From NCBI GenBank assembly GCA_009936675.1, contig JAACDY010000172.1, positions 1 through 40,192 of the forward strand: a stretch of DNA of 40,192 nt, given 5' to 3'. How positions within the stretch are numbered: position 1 is the stretch's first letter; each line of letters begins with the position of its first letter. The notes beneath the pieces are model-generated. The model saw only the letters and a program-made list of their open reading frames with translations. It was not told the origin of the DNA and searched no databases. Below, in pieces: positions 31,582 through 40,192 of the stretch. The stretch comes from Bacteroidota bacterium (lineage in GTDB: Bacteria > Bacteroidota > Bacteroidia > Flavobacteriales > Flavobacteriaceae). Both the position numbers and the translations under genes were made by a program.

Positions 31582-33966
31582 ATGAAGCGTAAAAATAATT
31601 TTTGGGGTACTGTTGCGAACTTAATTCTAAGAAATCGCTTTATCATCATTGGGGCCATAGTGGTGGTCACTCTCTTTTTAAGTTCACAGTGGCAATACAT
31701 GCGGTTTACTTTTACAGAAGCCAATTTACTGCCTAGCTCACATCCCGAAAACATCCAATATGATGCTTTTGTAGAAACCTTTGGTGAAGAAGGTAATTTG
31801 ATCGTTATCGCCCTCAAAGAAGAGCAATTTTTCGAACACAAAACCTTTGAAAAATGGATCACTCTCAACAAAAAAATTGATTCCTTTCCAGAAGTGGATT
31901 TTACCCTATCGACCAATAATGTTCAGGAATTGGTCAAGGATGAAAACCTAAAATCATTTGTACTCAAATCGGTTTTTGATGTTGAAAATTATGAGCTTTC
32001 TGATATTGAAAAATTCAAGCAAAAACTTCTATTAGAACTTCCATTCTACAAAAACATCCTTTACGACCCAGATGGTGAAACGATCCGATCTGCCATTTAT
32101 ATGGACAAAAAGATCGTCAACACAGTTCAACGGAAAAATTTTATTTTTAAAACTTTCATTCCCTTAATAAGCGCTTTTGAAAAGGATACCGGCTTGGATG
32201 TAAAAATTTCTGGTATGCCCTACATCAGAACTTTAAACGCCCAGAATATCGTTGACGAAATAGGAGTTTTTGTCCTTTCTGCCATGTTGCTTACCAGTCT
32301 AATCTTTTTTCTTTTTTTCAGATCTTTCAGAGCCACCTTTATCTCCATGTTTGTAGTGATGATTCGCGTGATGTGGGCCTTTGGGATTTTGGGATTGCTC
32401 CGTTACGAAATCACGGTACTGACAGCACTGATTCCCCCTTTGATTATCGTCATCGGAGTACCCAATTGTATTTTTCTGATCAACAAATACCAACAAGAAG
32501 TTGCCAAGCACGGAAACATGGTCAAATCCTTGCAAAGGGTAATTATGAAAATTGGCAATGCCACACTGATGACCAACCTGACCACTGCATCGGGATTCGC
32601 CACTTTTATTTTGACCGACAGTAAAATATTGAAAGAATTTGGAATCGTTGCCTCGATCAATATCATTGCCATTTTTCTCCTATCGCTGTTGATCATTCCC
32701 GTCGCCTACAGTTTTATGGCTCGACCCAGTAAAAAACATTTGGAACACCTGAACAGCCTTTACCTGAAAAAATTTGTAAAATGGATGGAGAATAGGGTCA
32801 GAAATAATAGAATCAATGTCTACATCATCTCCATCGCCGGTTTGGTAATGGGTATCATTGGAATTTACCAAATCAATATTTCGGGAAGTATCATTGAGGA
32901 CATGCCCAAAAAGTCTGAATTTTTTAAGGACATCCTTTTCTTCGATGCCGAGTTTAACGGTATCGTACCCATAGAAATAATTGTTGATAGCCGAAGGAAA
33001 GGGGGTGCCACAAGACTATCTACCCTCAAAAGGGTTGAAAAACTTGAACAATACATTGAAGACATTCCCGAACTCTCCTCTCCGATCTCATCGGTGAGTG
33101 GTGTCAAATTCATAAAACAAGCCTATTACAATGGCAATCCCAACTATTACCAACTCCCAACATCCCAAGAAAATTCTTTTATTGCCCACTACCTCAAAAA
33201 TGTAGAGGATTCCAAGGGCTTGATGCAAAATTATATTGACAGTACTGCTCAATTCAACAGGGTTACGACTTTTATGAAGGACATTCCCACCGAACGCATC
33301 GAAGAAATTGAAGAGGATCTGGTCAAAGAGATCGATAAAATTTTCCCTCCCGAACGCTATGAGGTCAATCTGACTGGAAAAACCCTGTTGTATCTTAAAG
33401 GCACTCATTATTTGATTCGAAATTTGATCATTTCACTTTCGTTGGCCATTTTACTGATTGCCATTTTTATGGCTTATATGTTTCGATCCTTCAAAATGAT
33501 TGTCATTTCATTAATTCCCAATTTATTGCCGCTGATCATAACCGCAGGTGTGATGGGGTTTTCGGGTATTCCCCTCAAACCCTCTACCATACTGGTTTTC
33601 AGTATTGCATTTGGAATTTCGGTGGATGATACCATTCATTTTTTGGCCAAATACAGACAGGAATTGATCGCCAATAAGTGGAAAATCAAAACCGCAGTAT
33701 ATATCGCTCTGAAGGAAACCGCAGTGAGTATGTTTTATACTTCGATTGTATTGTTCTTTGGATTTGCAGTATTTATGAGTTCAAATTTTGGTGGGACAGT
33801 CGCCTTGGGTGGATTGGTTTCGGTCACCCTGCTTTTTGCCATGCTGGCCAATTTGATTCTCCTACCCTCTTTGCTCATTTCATTGGAAGATAGCGTTAGC
33901 AACGAAAAGGTAATCAAAGCACCTAAAATTAATATTATTTCTGATGAGGACGGAAAAAAATCCTAA
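31582..33966 (+). CDS. RND/MMPL-family exporter
   Basis: A 794-residue membrane protein of the RND superfamily (MMPL/SSD type): an N-terminal helix, a large extracytoplasmic loop (about residues 45-220), a five- to six-helix bundle (VDEIGVFVLSAMLLTSLIFFLFF onward), then a second half repeating the plan. The second bundle has FGISVDDTIHFLAKYRQEL, with the acidic pair expected for proton coupling. The equivalent site in the first half is IGVPNCIFLINKYQQEV, without acidic residues, so coupling may be asymmetric. Substrates may be lipids or hydrophobic compounds. ATG 31582 is preferred to the TTG two codons upstream. Confidence 0.85.
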   Translation: MKRKNNFWGTVANLILRNRFIIIGAIVVVTLFLSSQWQYMRFTFTEANLLPSSHPENIQYDAFVETFGEEGNLIVIALKEEQFFEHKTFEKWITLNKKIDSFPEVDFTLSTNNVQELVKDENLKSFVLKSVFDVENYELSDIEKFKQKLLLELPFYKNILYDPDGETIRSAIYMDKKIVNTVQRKNFIFKTFIPLISAFEKDTGLDVKISGMPYIRTLNAQNIVDEIGVFVLSAMLLTSLIFFLFFRSFRATFISMFVVMIRVMWAFGILGLLRYEITVLTALIPPLIIVIGVPNCIFLINKYQQEVAKHGNMVKSLQRVIMKIGNATLMTNLTTASGFATFILTDSKILKEFGIVASINIIAIFLLSLLIIPVAYSFMARPSKKHLEHLNSLYLKKFVKWMENRVRNNRINVYIISIAGLVMGIIGIYQINISGSIIEDMPKKSEFFKDILFFDAEFNGIVPIEIIVDSRRKGGATRLSTLKRVEKLEQYIEDIPELSSPISSVSGVKFIKQAYYNGNPNYYQLPTSQENSFIAHYLKNVEDSKGLMQNYIDSTAQFNRVTTFMKDIPTERIEEIEEDLVKEIDKIFPPERYEVNLTGKTLLYLKGTHYLIRNLIISLSLAILLIAIFMAYMFRSFKMIVISLIPNLLPLIITAGVMGFSGIPLKPSTILVFSIAFGISVDDTIHFLAKYRQELIANKWKIKTAVYIALKETAVSMFYTSIVLFFGFAVFMSSNFGGTVALGGLVSVTLLFAMLANLILLPSLLISLEDSVSNEKVIKAPKINIISDEDGKKS

Positions 33967-33986
33967 ACCTATTTTGTAAATAAGCC

Positions 33987-33994
33987 TATCTTTG
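33987..33994 (+). promoter_or_regulatory. Possible -7 box for asnS
   Basis: TATCTTTG, an exact TAnnTTTG match, lies 13 nt before the proposed asnS ATG (34007) and immediately after the MMPL gene. A -33 TTG at the normal distance is not evident. Confidence 0.35.
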
Positions 33995-34006
33995 CGCAGA
34001 AAATTG

Positions 34007-35446
34007 ATGAGCATGAAACACCTTCGATTAGCCGAATTATTGAGTCAACCCGAAAAATACGACACCGTAGTAGTCAGGGGTTGGGTAAGAACATTTCGAG
34101 CCAACCGATTCATTGCCCTCAATGATGGCTCCACGATTGAAAATCTCCAATGTGTTGTTGATTTTGAAAATACGGATGAGAGCTTGCTCAAAAAAATAAA
34201 TTCAGGGGCTGCCGTTGAGATTAAGGGTCAACTTGTAGAAAGTATGGGAAAGGGTCAATCGCTAGAGGTAATGGTCGAAACGATTAAAATCGTTGGAGAA
34301 GCCGATCCCGATCTCTATCCCATTCAACCCAAAAAACACAGTTTTGAATTTTTGAGAGAAAAAGCTCACCTAAGGGTGAGAACAGCAACCTTTAGTGCAG
34401 TGATGCGCATTCGCTCTGTACTGTCATTTGCCATTCATCAGTTTTTTCAAGACAAGGGCTTTTGCTATGTCCACACACCCATCATAACGGGTAGTGATGC
34501 TGAAGGCGCTGGAGAAATGTTCCGTGTATCGGTTTTAGATCCCCAAAAACCACCCATTGATGACGAGGGAGCGGTGGATTTCAAACAAGACTTTTTTGGA
34601 AAAGAAACCAACCTCACTGTATCTGGACAACTGGAAGCAGAAACCTATGCTCAAGGGCTGGGAAATGTCTATACTTTTGGCCCTACTTTTAGGGCTGAAA
34701 ATTCAAACACCTCCCGTCACTTGGCTGAGTTTTGGATGATTGAACCCGAAATGGCTTTCCACGATCTAGACGACAATATGGATTTGGCCGAAGAGTTCAT
34801 CAAGTATACCCTTGAATATGTTTTGGAAAAATGCGAAAAAGATTTGGCTTTTCTCGATCAACGTTTGGCCAACGAAGAAAAGACAAAACCTCAAAACCAA
34901 AGGAGTCCTATGGGCTTGATGGAAAAAATAAAGTTTGTTGTCCAAAACGAATTCAAGCGGGTTTCTTATACCGAAGCCATAGATATTCTCAAAAATTCAA
35001 AGCCCAACAAAAAGAAAAAATTCGACTATTTGATCGAAGAGTGGGGAACCGATTTGCAAAGTGAACACGAGCGTTATTTGGTTGAGAAACATTTCAATGC
35101 ACCCGTTATACTCTACGATTATCCCGCTAAAATTAAAGCCTTTTACATGCGGATGAATGAGGATCAAAAAACCGTTCGTGCGATGGACATCCTCTTCCCT
35201 GGTATTGGTGAAATCGTGGGTGGTTCTCAGAGAGAAGAGCGTCTGGAGGTTTTGGAAAAGAGAATTGAAGAATTGGGAATTGATGCCGAAGAACTTTGGT
35301 GGTACCTCGATTTAAGACGTTTTGGGAGCACACCTCACAGTGGATTTGGCTTAGGATTTGAACGTTTGGTACTTTTTGCCACTGGGATGTCCAACATCAG
35401 AGATGTGATTCCTTTTCCACGTACCCCTCAAAACGCCACATTTTAA
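34007..35446 (+). CDS. asnS: Asparaginyl-tRNA synthetase
   Basis: A 479-residue class IIb synthetase charging tRNA-Asn. The N-terminal OB-fold anticodon domain is VRGWVRTFRANRFIALNDGS. Class II motif 2 is TFRAENSNTSRHLAEFWMIEPE, and motif 3 is GSTPHSGFGLGFERLVLF, with the family ending IRDVIPFPRTPQNATF. I prefer ATG 34007 over a TTG at 33992, which overlaps the promoter-like box. It is followed 52 bp later by rpoN. Confidence 0.95.
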   Translation: MSMKHLRLAELLSQPEKYDTVVVRGWVRTFRANRFIALNDGSTIENLQCVVDFENTDESLLKKINSGAAVEIKGQLVESMGKGQSLEVMVETIKIVGEADPDLYPIQPKKHSFEFLREKAHLRVRTATFSAVMRIRSVLSFAIHQFFQDKGFCYVHTPIITGSDAEGAGEMFRVSVLDPQKPPIDDEGAVDFKQDFFGKETNLTVSGQLEAETYAQGLGNVYTFGPTFRAENSNTSRHLAEFWMIEPEMAFHDLDDNMDLAEEFIKYTLEYVLEKCEKDLAFLDQRLANEEKTKPQNQRSPMGLMEKIKFVVQNEFKRVSYTEAIDILKNSKPNKKKKFDYLIEEWGTDLQSEHERYLVEKHFNAPVILYDYPAKIKAFYMRMNEDQKTVRAMDILFPGIGEIVGGSQREERLEVLEKRIEELGIDAEELWWYLDLRRFGSTPHSGFGLGFERLVLFATGMSNIRDVIPFPRTPQNATF

Positions 35447-35497
35447 TTCGTATAGCTCCCCTTACTTTTTTTATCTTTATGAAAGCTATTTCATAAT

Positions 35498-36952
35498 ATG
35501 TTAAAACAACAGCTCCAAATAAAGCTTTCTCAAAAACTGTCTCCTCAACAAATTCAGTTGATGAAGCTCATTCAATTGTCCACATTAGACTTGGAACAGC
35601 GAATTCAATCTGAAATTGGGGAAAATCCTGCCTTGGAAAAAGGGAAGGAAATGGATGAGAATGAAATGCAAGAATCCGACCCTTATGACGATTATCAGAA
35701 TGATCAAAAAATAGATACTGATGACATCGATATTGACGCTTATTTGAGCGACGATGAAATTCCTAACTACAGAATCCAATCCAACAATCAATCGGCCGAT
35801 GATGAAAACACTGAGATTCCCTTTTCTGGAGGAATTAGTTTTCACGAATATCTAGAAAGCCAGTTACAAAATTTGATCCTTACCGTCAAGGAACGACCCA
35901 TTGCAGAATTTCTTATAGGGAGTATTGACAATAGTGGCTATCTGAGAAGGTCTGAGGAAGATATCATTGATGATTTGGCCTTTACCCAAAACATCATTGT
36001 AGAAAAACAAGAACTGAAAAGGATTCTCAAAAAAATACAGTCGATGGATCCCCCAGGCGTAGGAGCCAGAACTCTTCAAGAGTGTCTTTCCATTCAGTTG
36101 AGCCGGAAAGAAAAAGACCGCCCAGAAGTGGAACTGACCCGTAAAATCATTGATACGGCCTTCGATGAATTTTCCAGAAAACATTACCAGAAATTACAAG
36201 ATCGATTCCATTTGACGGAAGACCAGTTACGTGGAGTTTTTGATGAAATCGCCAAGCTGAACCCCAAACCCGGTGGGGCACTCTCTGACAGCAATCAAAA
36301 CACTCATATCGTTCCAGATTTTATATTGACCATTGAAAACGGTACTTTAAAAGTTACACTCAACAGAAGAAATGCCCCTGAATTACGAATTTCCAAGAAT
36401 TACAAGGAGATGCTTTCTGGTTATGCTGAGGCAACTAATAAAAATAAATCACAACAAGAAGCAGTACTTTTTATCAAACAAAAATTAGATGCTGCCAAAT
36501 GGTTTATAGATGCTATAGAACAAAGACACCAAACCCTTTACCTAACCATTAACGCCATTGTAGATTACCAAAGCGCCTATTTTTTGACAGGAGATGAACA
36601 AAAGCTAAAACCCATGATTCTTAAGGATATAGCTGATAAAATTGATATGGATATTTCGACCATCTCTAGGGTGGCTAACAGTAAATATATAGACACGCCC
36701 TATGGGGTAAAACTATTAAAAAGTCTTTTTTCTGAGGGCATGAAAAATGATGAAGGAGAGGATGTTTCGACGATTGAAATCAAACATATTCTCGATAAAC
36801 TCATCTCCAACGAAAACAAAAAAAAGCCCTTGGCCGACCAAGCACTATCTGCAATGCTCAAAGAGAAAGGGTACAAGGTCGCACGAAGAACGGTTGCAAA
36901 ATACCGCGAACAAATGGACATTCCTGTCGCCCGACTCAGAAAATCAATCTGA
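35498..36952 (+). CDS. rpoN: RNA polymerase sigma-54 factor
   Basis: A 484-residue sigma-54. Region I at the N-terminus is Gln/Leu rich (KQQLQIKLSQKLSPQQIQLMKLIQLS), followed by an acidic region II, a core-binding domain (SMDPPGVGARTLQECLSIQL), the helix-turn-helix MILKDIADKIDMDISTISRVANSKYI, and the RpoN box ARRTVAKYRE near the C-terminus. It directs transcription from -24/-12 promoters with enhancer-binding ATPases, none of which is in this window. The TGA stop abuts the stop of the convergent PorT-like gene with no base between. Confidence 0.95.
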   Translation: MLKQQLQIKLSQKLSPQQIQLMKLIQLSTLDLEQRIQSEIGENPALEKGKEMDENEMQESDPYDDYQNDQKIDTDDIDIDAYLSDDEIPNYRIQSNNQSADDENTEIPFSGGISFHEYLESQLQNLILTVKERPIAEFLIGSIDNSGYLRRSEEDIIDDLAFTQNIIVEKQELKRILKKIQSMDPPGVGARTLQECLSIQLSRKEKDRPEVELTRKIIDTAFDEFSRKHYQKLQDRFHLTEDQLRGVFDEIAKLNPKPGGALSDSNQNTHIVPDFILTIENGTLKVTLNRRNAPELRISKNYKEMLSGYAEATNKNKSQQEAVLFIKQKLDAAKWFIDAIEQRHQTLYLTINAIVDYQSAYFLTGDEQKLKPMILKDIADKIDMDISTISRVANSKYIDTPYGVKLLKSLFSEGMKNDEGEDVSTIEIKHILDKLISNENKKKPLADQALSAMLKEKGYKVARRTVAKYREQMDIPVARLRKSI

Positions 36953-37615
36953 TCAAAGAATATAAAAAATCAAGCCCAATTTGATGGTTTGGAGATGAGG
37001 GTGACGATCTTCAGAAAACTTTACATCCGATTTGTAAATAGATTTCAAATCGTATTCAAAAAACAAATTCCAAGTGTTGTAACCCAAGGATAGAAAAACC
37101 GCTGCGTTGTTTTTTCTGATAAAATCACTTTGGATGGATTTTCCGTAAAAGGGTTTATAGTATTCGGCAAAATTTAAGATGTATTGTAGTCCCCCATAGA
37201 ACCGCCAAAAGTCAGTTCGATCAGGGGTGGATGTTCTAAAGCGGAGGGAAAGAGGAATAACAAGGGAGGAATAGGTTTGACGGTTTTCGTCATTGCCTTT
37301 GATAGAGAAGCTAGAATTTTCACCTTCTGAGTCCAAATAAAGATTGGAAATCAATCGATTGTAGGCATATCCGACGCCTAAACCTACTGCTGTTCGACCT
37401 TTGGCATTCAGGGGTATATCCCTTACAAAACCGAACTGGAAGTTGTTTGAAAAACCATTTTGTTTGAATCCATTGATGTTCTCTTGTTGAAGTTGTAATC
37501 CAAAACTCACGTAAAATTGATCTTCCCTGTATTTTGTAGACAAGCTGTCTTGTTGGGCCATTGCTTTACACCCCAACAATAAGATTCCTGCACAAAATAA
37601 ACGTCGAAGTGACAT
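36953..37615 (-). CDS. PorT-like outer-membrane beta-barrel protein
   Basis: A 220-residue protein with a signal peptide (MSLRRLFCAGILLLGCKAMAQ) and alternating hydrophobic strands typical of a small eight-stranded barrel: FYVSFGLQLQQENI, FQFGFVRDIPL, AVGLGVGYAYNRLI, SLVIPLSLRFRT, FYGGLQYILNFAEY, AVFLSLGYNTWNLFFEYDL and a final TIKLGLIFYIL ending in a hydrophobic residue. This is the PorT/outer-membrane beta-barrel family, whose founder acts in Type IX secretion in Porphyromonas. Whether this copy does is unproven. LLGC in the leader is also a weak lipobox. Confidence 0.7.
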   Translation of the reverse strand: MSLRRLFCAGILLLGCKAMAQQDSLSTKYREDQFYVSFGLQLQQENINGFKQNGFSNNFQFGFVRDIPLNAKGRTAVGLGVGYAYNRLISNLYLDSEGENSSFSIKGNDENRQTYSSLVIPLSLRFRTSTPDRTDFWRFYGGLQYILNFAEYYKPFYGKSIQSDFIRKNNAAVFLSLGYNTWNLFFEYDLKSIYKSDVKFSEDRHPHLQTIKLGLIFYIL

Positions 37616-37661
37616 TCTTCTATAATTTCACTGCTAAATTAATCTACTCAAACAATGGTAT

Positions 37662-37691
37662 AAAAAAAGTGCCACAAAGGGCACTTTTTTT
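37662..37691 (-). terminator. Strong intrinsic terminator after the exbB/exbD cluster
   Basis: A 12-bp stem, seven A plus GTGCC (37662-37673) pairing with GGCAC plus seven T (37680-37691), encloses a six-base loop. The A/T arms make it usable in both directions. It lies 15 bp beyond the last exbD stop on the minus strand and before the PorT-like gene. Confidence 0.8.
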
Positions 37692-37706
37692 ATATACAAT
37701 AGAAAT

Positions 37707-38189
37707 TCAATCAATGTTTTGAGCGAAATCTCCTACACGAGTGGTGTAATTGATCTTCAAAGCGTTGACTTTTCTAAGTTCTTGTTTAATATCAGAAATC
37801 AGTCCCATTTTGGTATCACCATCCACTTTGAGCGCAGTGGTCAATACATTTTGCAATTCCTGACGTTTTGATGCGCGTTCTGACAGAACAAAAGCACCTA
37901 CCTCGGAAACGGTAGCAAATTTATCGTTGAGTTGAATACGGGCTTGTGTACCGTATTTATCAGCATAACGACTGGAAGGCTCTCCCGCATAGATGTACAT
38001 TACACGGTCTTTTTTGTCCAATTTCTGAATTTGATCCGCAGCTGGCAATTGATTTTTGACCATCAAAGTACTGTCACGCATCACCGTAGCAACCATAAAA
38101 AAGAACAGCAACATGAAAACGATATCGGGTAAAGACGCCGTTGAAATTGCGGGTAAATCTCCTCCTTTTTTCTTTTTAAATTTTGACAT
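37707..38189 (-). CDS. ExbD/TolR-family proton-channel subunit (second copy)
   Basis: A 160-residue ExbD/TolR-type protein: basic N-terminus (MSKFKKKKGGDLPAIST), a single helix with the functional Asp in SLPDIVFMLLFFFMVATV (about residues 19-36), then a periplasmic domain. With ExbB/TolQ it uses proton flow to energise outer-membrane processes. It begins 11 bp after the other exbD gene and is the last gene before a strong terminator. Confidence 0.88.
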   Translation of the reverse strand: MSKFKKKKGGDLPAISTASLPDIVFMLLFFFMVATVMRDSTLMVKNQLPAADQIQKLDKKDRVMYIYAGEPSSRYADKYGTQARIQLNDKFATVSEVGAFVLSERASKRQELQNVLTTALKVDGDTKMGLISDIKQELRKVNALKINYTTRVGDFAQNID

Positions 38190-38200
38190 TACTGTATTAT

Positions 38201-38824
38201 TTAGTTGGTTTTACTGGGTTCAGCTTCAGAAAGTTTTTGTGGGAACAATAATTTGACCTCAGAAAGTTTGGGTTTTAATCTTAGTTTTTCTTCTGGGGAA
38301 GTTCTGGGATCGGAATACTTCTTGTTGGCTTCAACAAAAGACATGCCCTCGTTGGGAAACAATCTGGAAAATTCTCGGTCTCTCAGTTCGTTATAGGCAG
38401 CTACCAATTCATTCTGAACAGCGATATAAACTCTATAAGATGTTTCTCTATCATTTTTTAATGAAATGATGGCTTTGTCGGGGTTGTCGGAAGATTTTGA
38501 ATCTCCAGGCCCTTGACAATAGTCACAGGCTTCTTCTCCTTCTCCTCCTCCATTGTCAAGAAATTCCACCGCCAAGGCACGTAAATCTGAGATGTCGGTC
38601 AACTCCTCCTCTGCCAACAATTGATTGTTTTTGTTGACCACTACCGTAAAAATATTCTTCTGTTTGATAATTGGTGGGTCTTCAATATCCTCAATGGGTG
38701 GTAGTTTTCTGTTAAGCCCACTATCGGTTTCAATGGTAGTAGTTACCAAGAAGAAAATCAACAGTAAAAAGGCAATATCTGCCATTGATCCTGCATTAAC
38801 TTCTGGTGCTGATCTTTTGGCCAT
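38201..38824 (-). CDS. ExbD/TolR-family proton-channel subunit (first copy)
   Basis: A 207-residue ExbD-like protein. The helix GSMADIAFLLLIFFLVTTTI (about residues 12-31) carries the proton-path Asp. The periplasmic part is longer than usual: between DISDLRALAVEFLDN and AIISLKNDRETSYRVYI there is a Gly/Glu/Ser-rich insert containing CDYC. The C-terminus is also extended (LRLKPKLSEVKLLFPQKLSEAEPSKTN). It starts 6 bp after a four-helix membrane protein gene. Paired exbD genes behind one exbB are usual in Bacteroidetes. Confidence 0.87.
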   Translation of the reverse strand: MAKRSAPEVNAGSMADIAFLLLIFFLVTTTIETDSGLNRKLPPIEDIEDPPIIKQKNIFTVVVNKNNQLLAEEELTDISDLRALAVEFLDNGGGEGEEACDYCQGPGDSKSSDNPDKAIISLKNDRETSYRVYIAVQNELVAAYNELRDREFSRLFPNEGMSFVEANKKYSDPRTSPEEKLRLKPKLSEVKLLFPQKLSEAEPSKTN

Positions 38825-38830
38825 GGCTTA

Positions 38831-39280
38831 TTATTTTTTAATAATCTTAGTTACTCCAGAGAACAACATCAAACCGATGGCTACTGCAGCGAGTATATAA
38901 AATGCTCTGATGCCCGTACCGACCCATCTGGCGCCGCTTGCAGACAACACCTCACCGTCCTTCAGAGGGGTTTCAACACCATCTGAAAGCACATAAGAGA
39001 TCACAATCACCACCAAAAAAAGTCCTACTGAAATTGCAGCTTTCTTTAATTTGGCAGGGTCAGAGAACAATCCTAAAAGTGTAAAAATCAATGTTACTGC
39101 TATGGTAATGAGCAATACAATTCGAGCCAATTCAACCAGTGGGGAAACCGCACCAAAATCACCCATAGAAGCGGCCATTTTGATATCATCATCACCAGTA
39201 CCGATAATCCTGAGTAGGAAAAAAGCGGCCAATACGCCAATGATGGCACTGACTATTTTGATTATATTCTGAATTTTCAT
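38831..39280 (-). CDS. Four-helix membrane protein of the ExbB/ExbD cluster
   Basis: A 149-residue membrane protein with four hydrophobic segments (about residues 7-24, 47-67, 77-96 and 120-142). The fourth follows SASGARWVGTGIRAFYILAAVAIG. It lies between exbB (8 bp upstream) and exbD, as I recall for flavobacterial clusters, so it probably belongs to the same energised complex. No known domain is recognised. Confidence 0.75.
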   Translation of the reverse strand: MKIQNIIKIVSAIIGVLAAFFLLRIIGTGDDDIKMAASMGDFGAVSPLVELARIVLLITIAVTLIFTLLGLFSDPAKLKKAAISVGLFLVVIVISYVLSDGVETPLKDGEVLSASGARWVGTGIRAFYILAAVAIGLMLFSGVTKIIKK

Positions 39281-39288
39281 ATTTCCAA

Positions 39289-40116
39289 TTATTTTTTCTG
39301 AGCTACCAAAATGTCAATCAGGTTAATGGAAGCGTCTTCCATATCGTTGACGATACTATCAATCTTGGCAATGATGTAATTGTAAAATACTTGAAGTATA
39401 ATGGCAACAATCAAACCGAAAACGGTGGTCAAAAGGGCTACTTTAATACCCCCTGCAACCAATGAGGGTTGCATGTCACCCGCAGCTTCGATTTTGTCAA
39501 AAGCCTGAATCATCCCGATTACCGTCCCCATAAACCCAAGCATAGGAGCCAAGGCGATGAATAACGAAATCCAAGAAACGTTCTTTTCCAATTGTCCCAT
39601 TTGAACACCACCGTAAGCAACTACTGCTTTTTCGGCACTGTCAACACCTTCGTTGACGCGGTCGAGACCTTGATAGAAGATGGAAGCAACAGGACCTTTA
39701 GTATTTCTACAAAGTTCTTTGGCAGCTTCTACACCTCCAGAAGATAAGGCTTCCTCAACTCCTGCAGTCAATTTTTGGGAATTGGTAGTCGCCAAATTAA
39801 GGTAGATAATACGCTCAATGGCTATGGCAAGACCTAAAATCAAACAAATCAAAACGATTCCCATAAAGCCTGGGCCTCCTTCGATAAATCTTTTCTTAAG
39901 TTCTTGTGTAAAAGAAGCTTCGGTGGGAGCTGCTGCTTCTTCCACAGCTTCGGGCTCCTCCATTGCTGGAGCTTCCTCAACCACGGCTTCTTCCTCAACA
40001 GCTTCTTCTTGTTGCTCAGTTTCCTGAATGGTTGGATTTAAAATTGTTGTAGCATAAGACAAAGATTGGAACATCAACATCCCAACAAGGCTTAGGGCAA
40101 AAAATAATTTTCTCAT
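39289..40116 (-). CDS. MotA/TolQ/ExbB proton-channel family protein
   Basis: A 275-residue ExbB/TolQ-type protein. It has a signal-like N-terminal helix (MRKLFFALSLVGMLMFQSLSYA), an acidic Glu/Ala-rich linker (about residues 30-65), then three core helices: GPGFMGIVLICLILGLAIAIE, the long NVSWISLFIALAPMLGFMGTVIGMIQAFD and GGIKVALLTTVFGLIVAIILQVFYNYI. The last two carry the conserved channel Gly/Thr residues. It is the first gene of exbB, membrane protein, exbD, exbD. I chose ATG 40116 over a TTG three codons upstream. TATCTTTA at 40158-40151 is a near-match -7 box. Confidence 0.88.
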   Translation of the reverse strand: MRKLFFALSLVGMLMFQSLSYATTILNPTIQETEQQEEAVEEEAVVEEAPAMEEPEAVEEAAAPTEASFTQELKKRFIEGGPGFMGIVLICLILGLAIAIERIIYLNLATTNSQKLTAGVEEALSSGGVEAAKELCRNTKGPVASIFYQGLDRVNEGVDSAEKAVVAYGGVQMGQLEKNVSWISLFIALAPMLGFMGTVIGMIQAFDKIEAAGDMQPSLVAGGIKVALLTTVFGLIVAIILQVFYNYIIAKIDSIVNDMEDASINLIDILVAQKK

Positions 40117-40192
40117 TTTGATCAAAGTTTTATTCTATTGGATAATTTTTTAAAGATAAAAAAAAATACATATTAATAGCATCTTTTTTGCA

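Noticed and set aside
1..40192. tRNA, rRNA, CRISPR, insertion sequences, prophage or defence genes
   Set aside because: Gaps between genes are mostly below 150 bp. I found no cloverleaf-like sequence, repeat-spacer array, transposase or integrase.

Overview
The window is a gene-dense stretch of a Bacteroidetes genome, very probably a member of the Flavobacteriaceae. This rests on family content: a mevalonate-pathway pair next to a UbiA prenyltransferase, DUF4271, DUF4296, DUF3098, a PorT-like barrel, a Type IX secretion sorting domain and an ExbB/ExbD/ExbD cluster. It is also supported by frequent TTG starts, absence of clear Shine-Dalgarno sites and several TAnnTTTG promoter boxes. I see no rRNA, tRNA, CRISPR array, transposase or prophage. 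Almost everything is conserved chromosomal backbone.

Layout. 1-800 is a decayed patch: a LytS-type kinase fragment runs into an unrelated coding remnant, then hairpins and a terminator. 795-1490 is a DUF547 protein. 1526-5473 (minus) is the isoprenoid operon: mvaD, a mevalonate-kinase-like GHMP kinase, a UbiA prenyltransferase, a broken Rlu-type pseudouridine synthase and a small membrane protein. 5543-6466 (plus) holds tspO and a small membrane protein. 6621-9370 (minus) is an Fe-S/electron-transfer module: mrp, nifU-like, ferredoxin reductase and 2Fe-2S ferredoxin. 9430-12245 (minus) carries a two-component system, trmB and an alkyltransferase-like protein. 12377-13703 (plus) is a minimal T9SS sorting-domain protein and a LuxE-like acyl-protein synthetase, facing tyrS. 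15073-19975 holds an SDR, the DUF4296/dihydroorotase/glycosyltransferase operon, DUF4271 and hemD. 19986-24032 holds DUF423, an Lrp regulator, a SemiSWEET and leuS. 24151-36952 (plus) runs ftsX, DUF3098, uppP, truB, nadA, nadB, nadC, pyrH, frr, an MMPL exporter, asnS and rpoN. 36953-40116 (minus) has PorT and the ExbB/ExbD/ExbD cluster.

The most striking feature is a set of six genes, each interrupted by exactly one in-frame TAA (never TAG or TGA) while the reading frame and homology continue on the other side. They are an Rlu-type synthase, a sensor kinase, its response regulator, leuS, DUF4271 and hemD. Family knowledge points to glutamate at several of these sites, which would be a single G-to-T change from GAA. 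About twenty-five other genes end normally at TAA, so TAA is not simply reassigned. A consensus sequencing error, an 8-oxoguanine-type mutation burden, gene decay and low-level TAA suppression are all possible. The leuS case argues against simple gene loss.

A second theme is loss of key residues near the left end. The Rlu protein lacks its catalytic aspartate, the ferredoxin lacks its fourth cluster cysteine, and the DUF547 protein lacks the cysteines usual in its family. Homology statements come from memory of the families; no database search was run.
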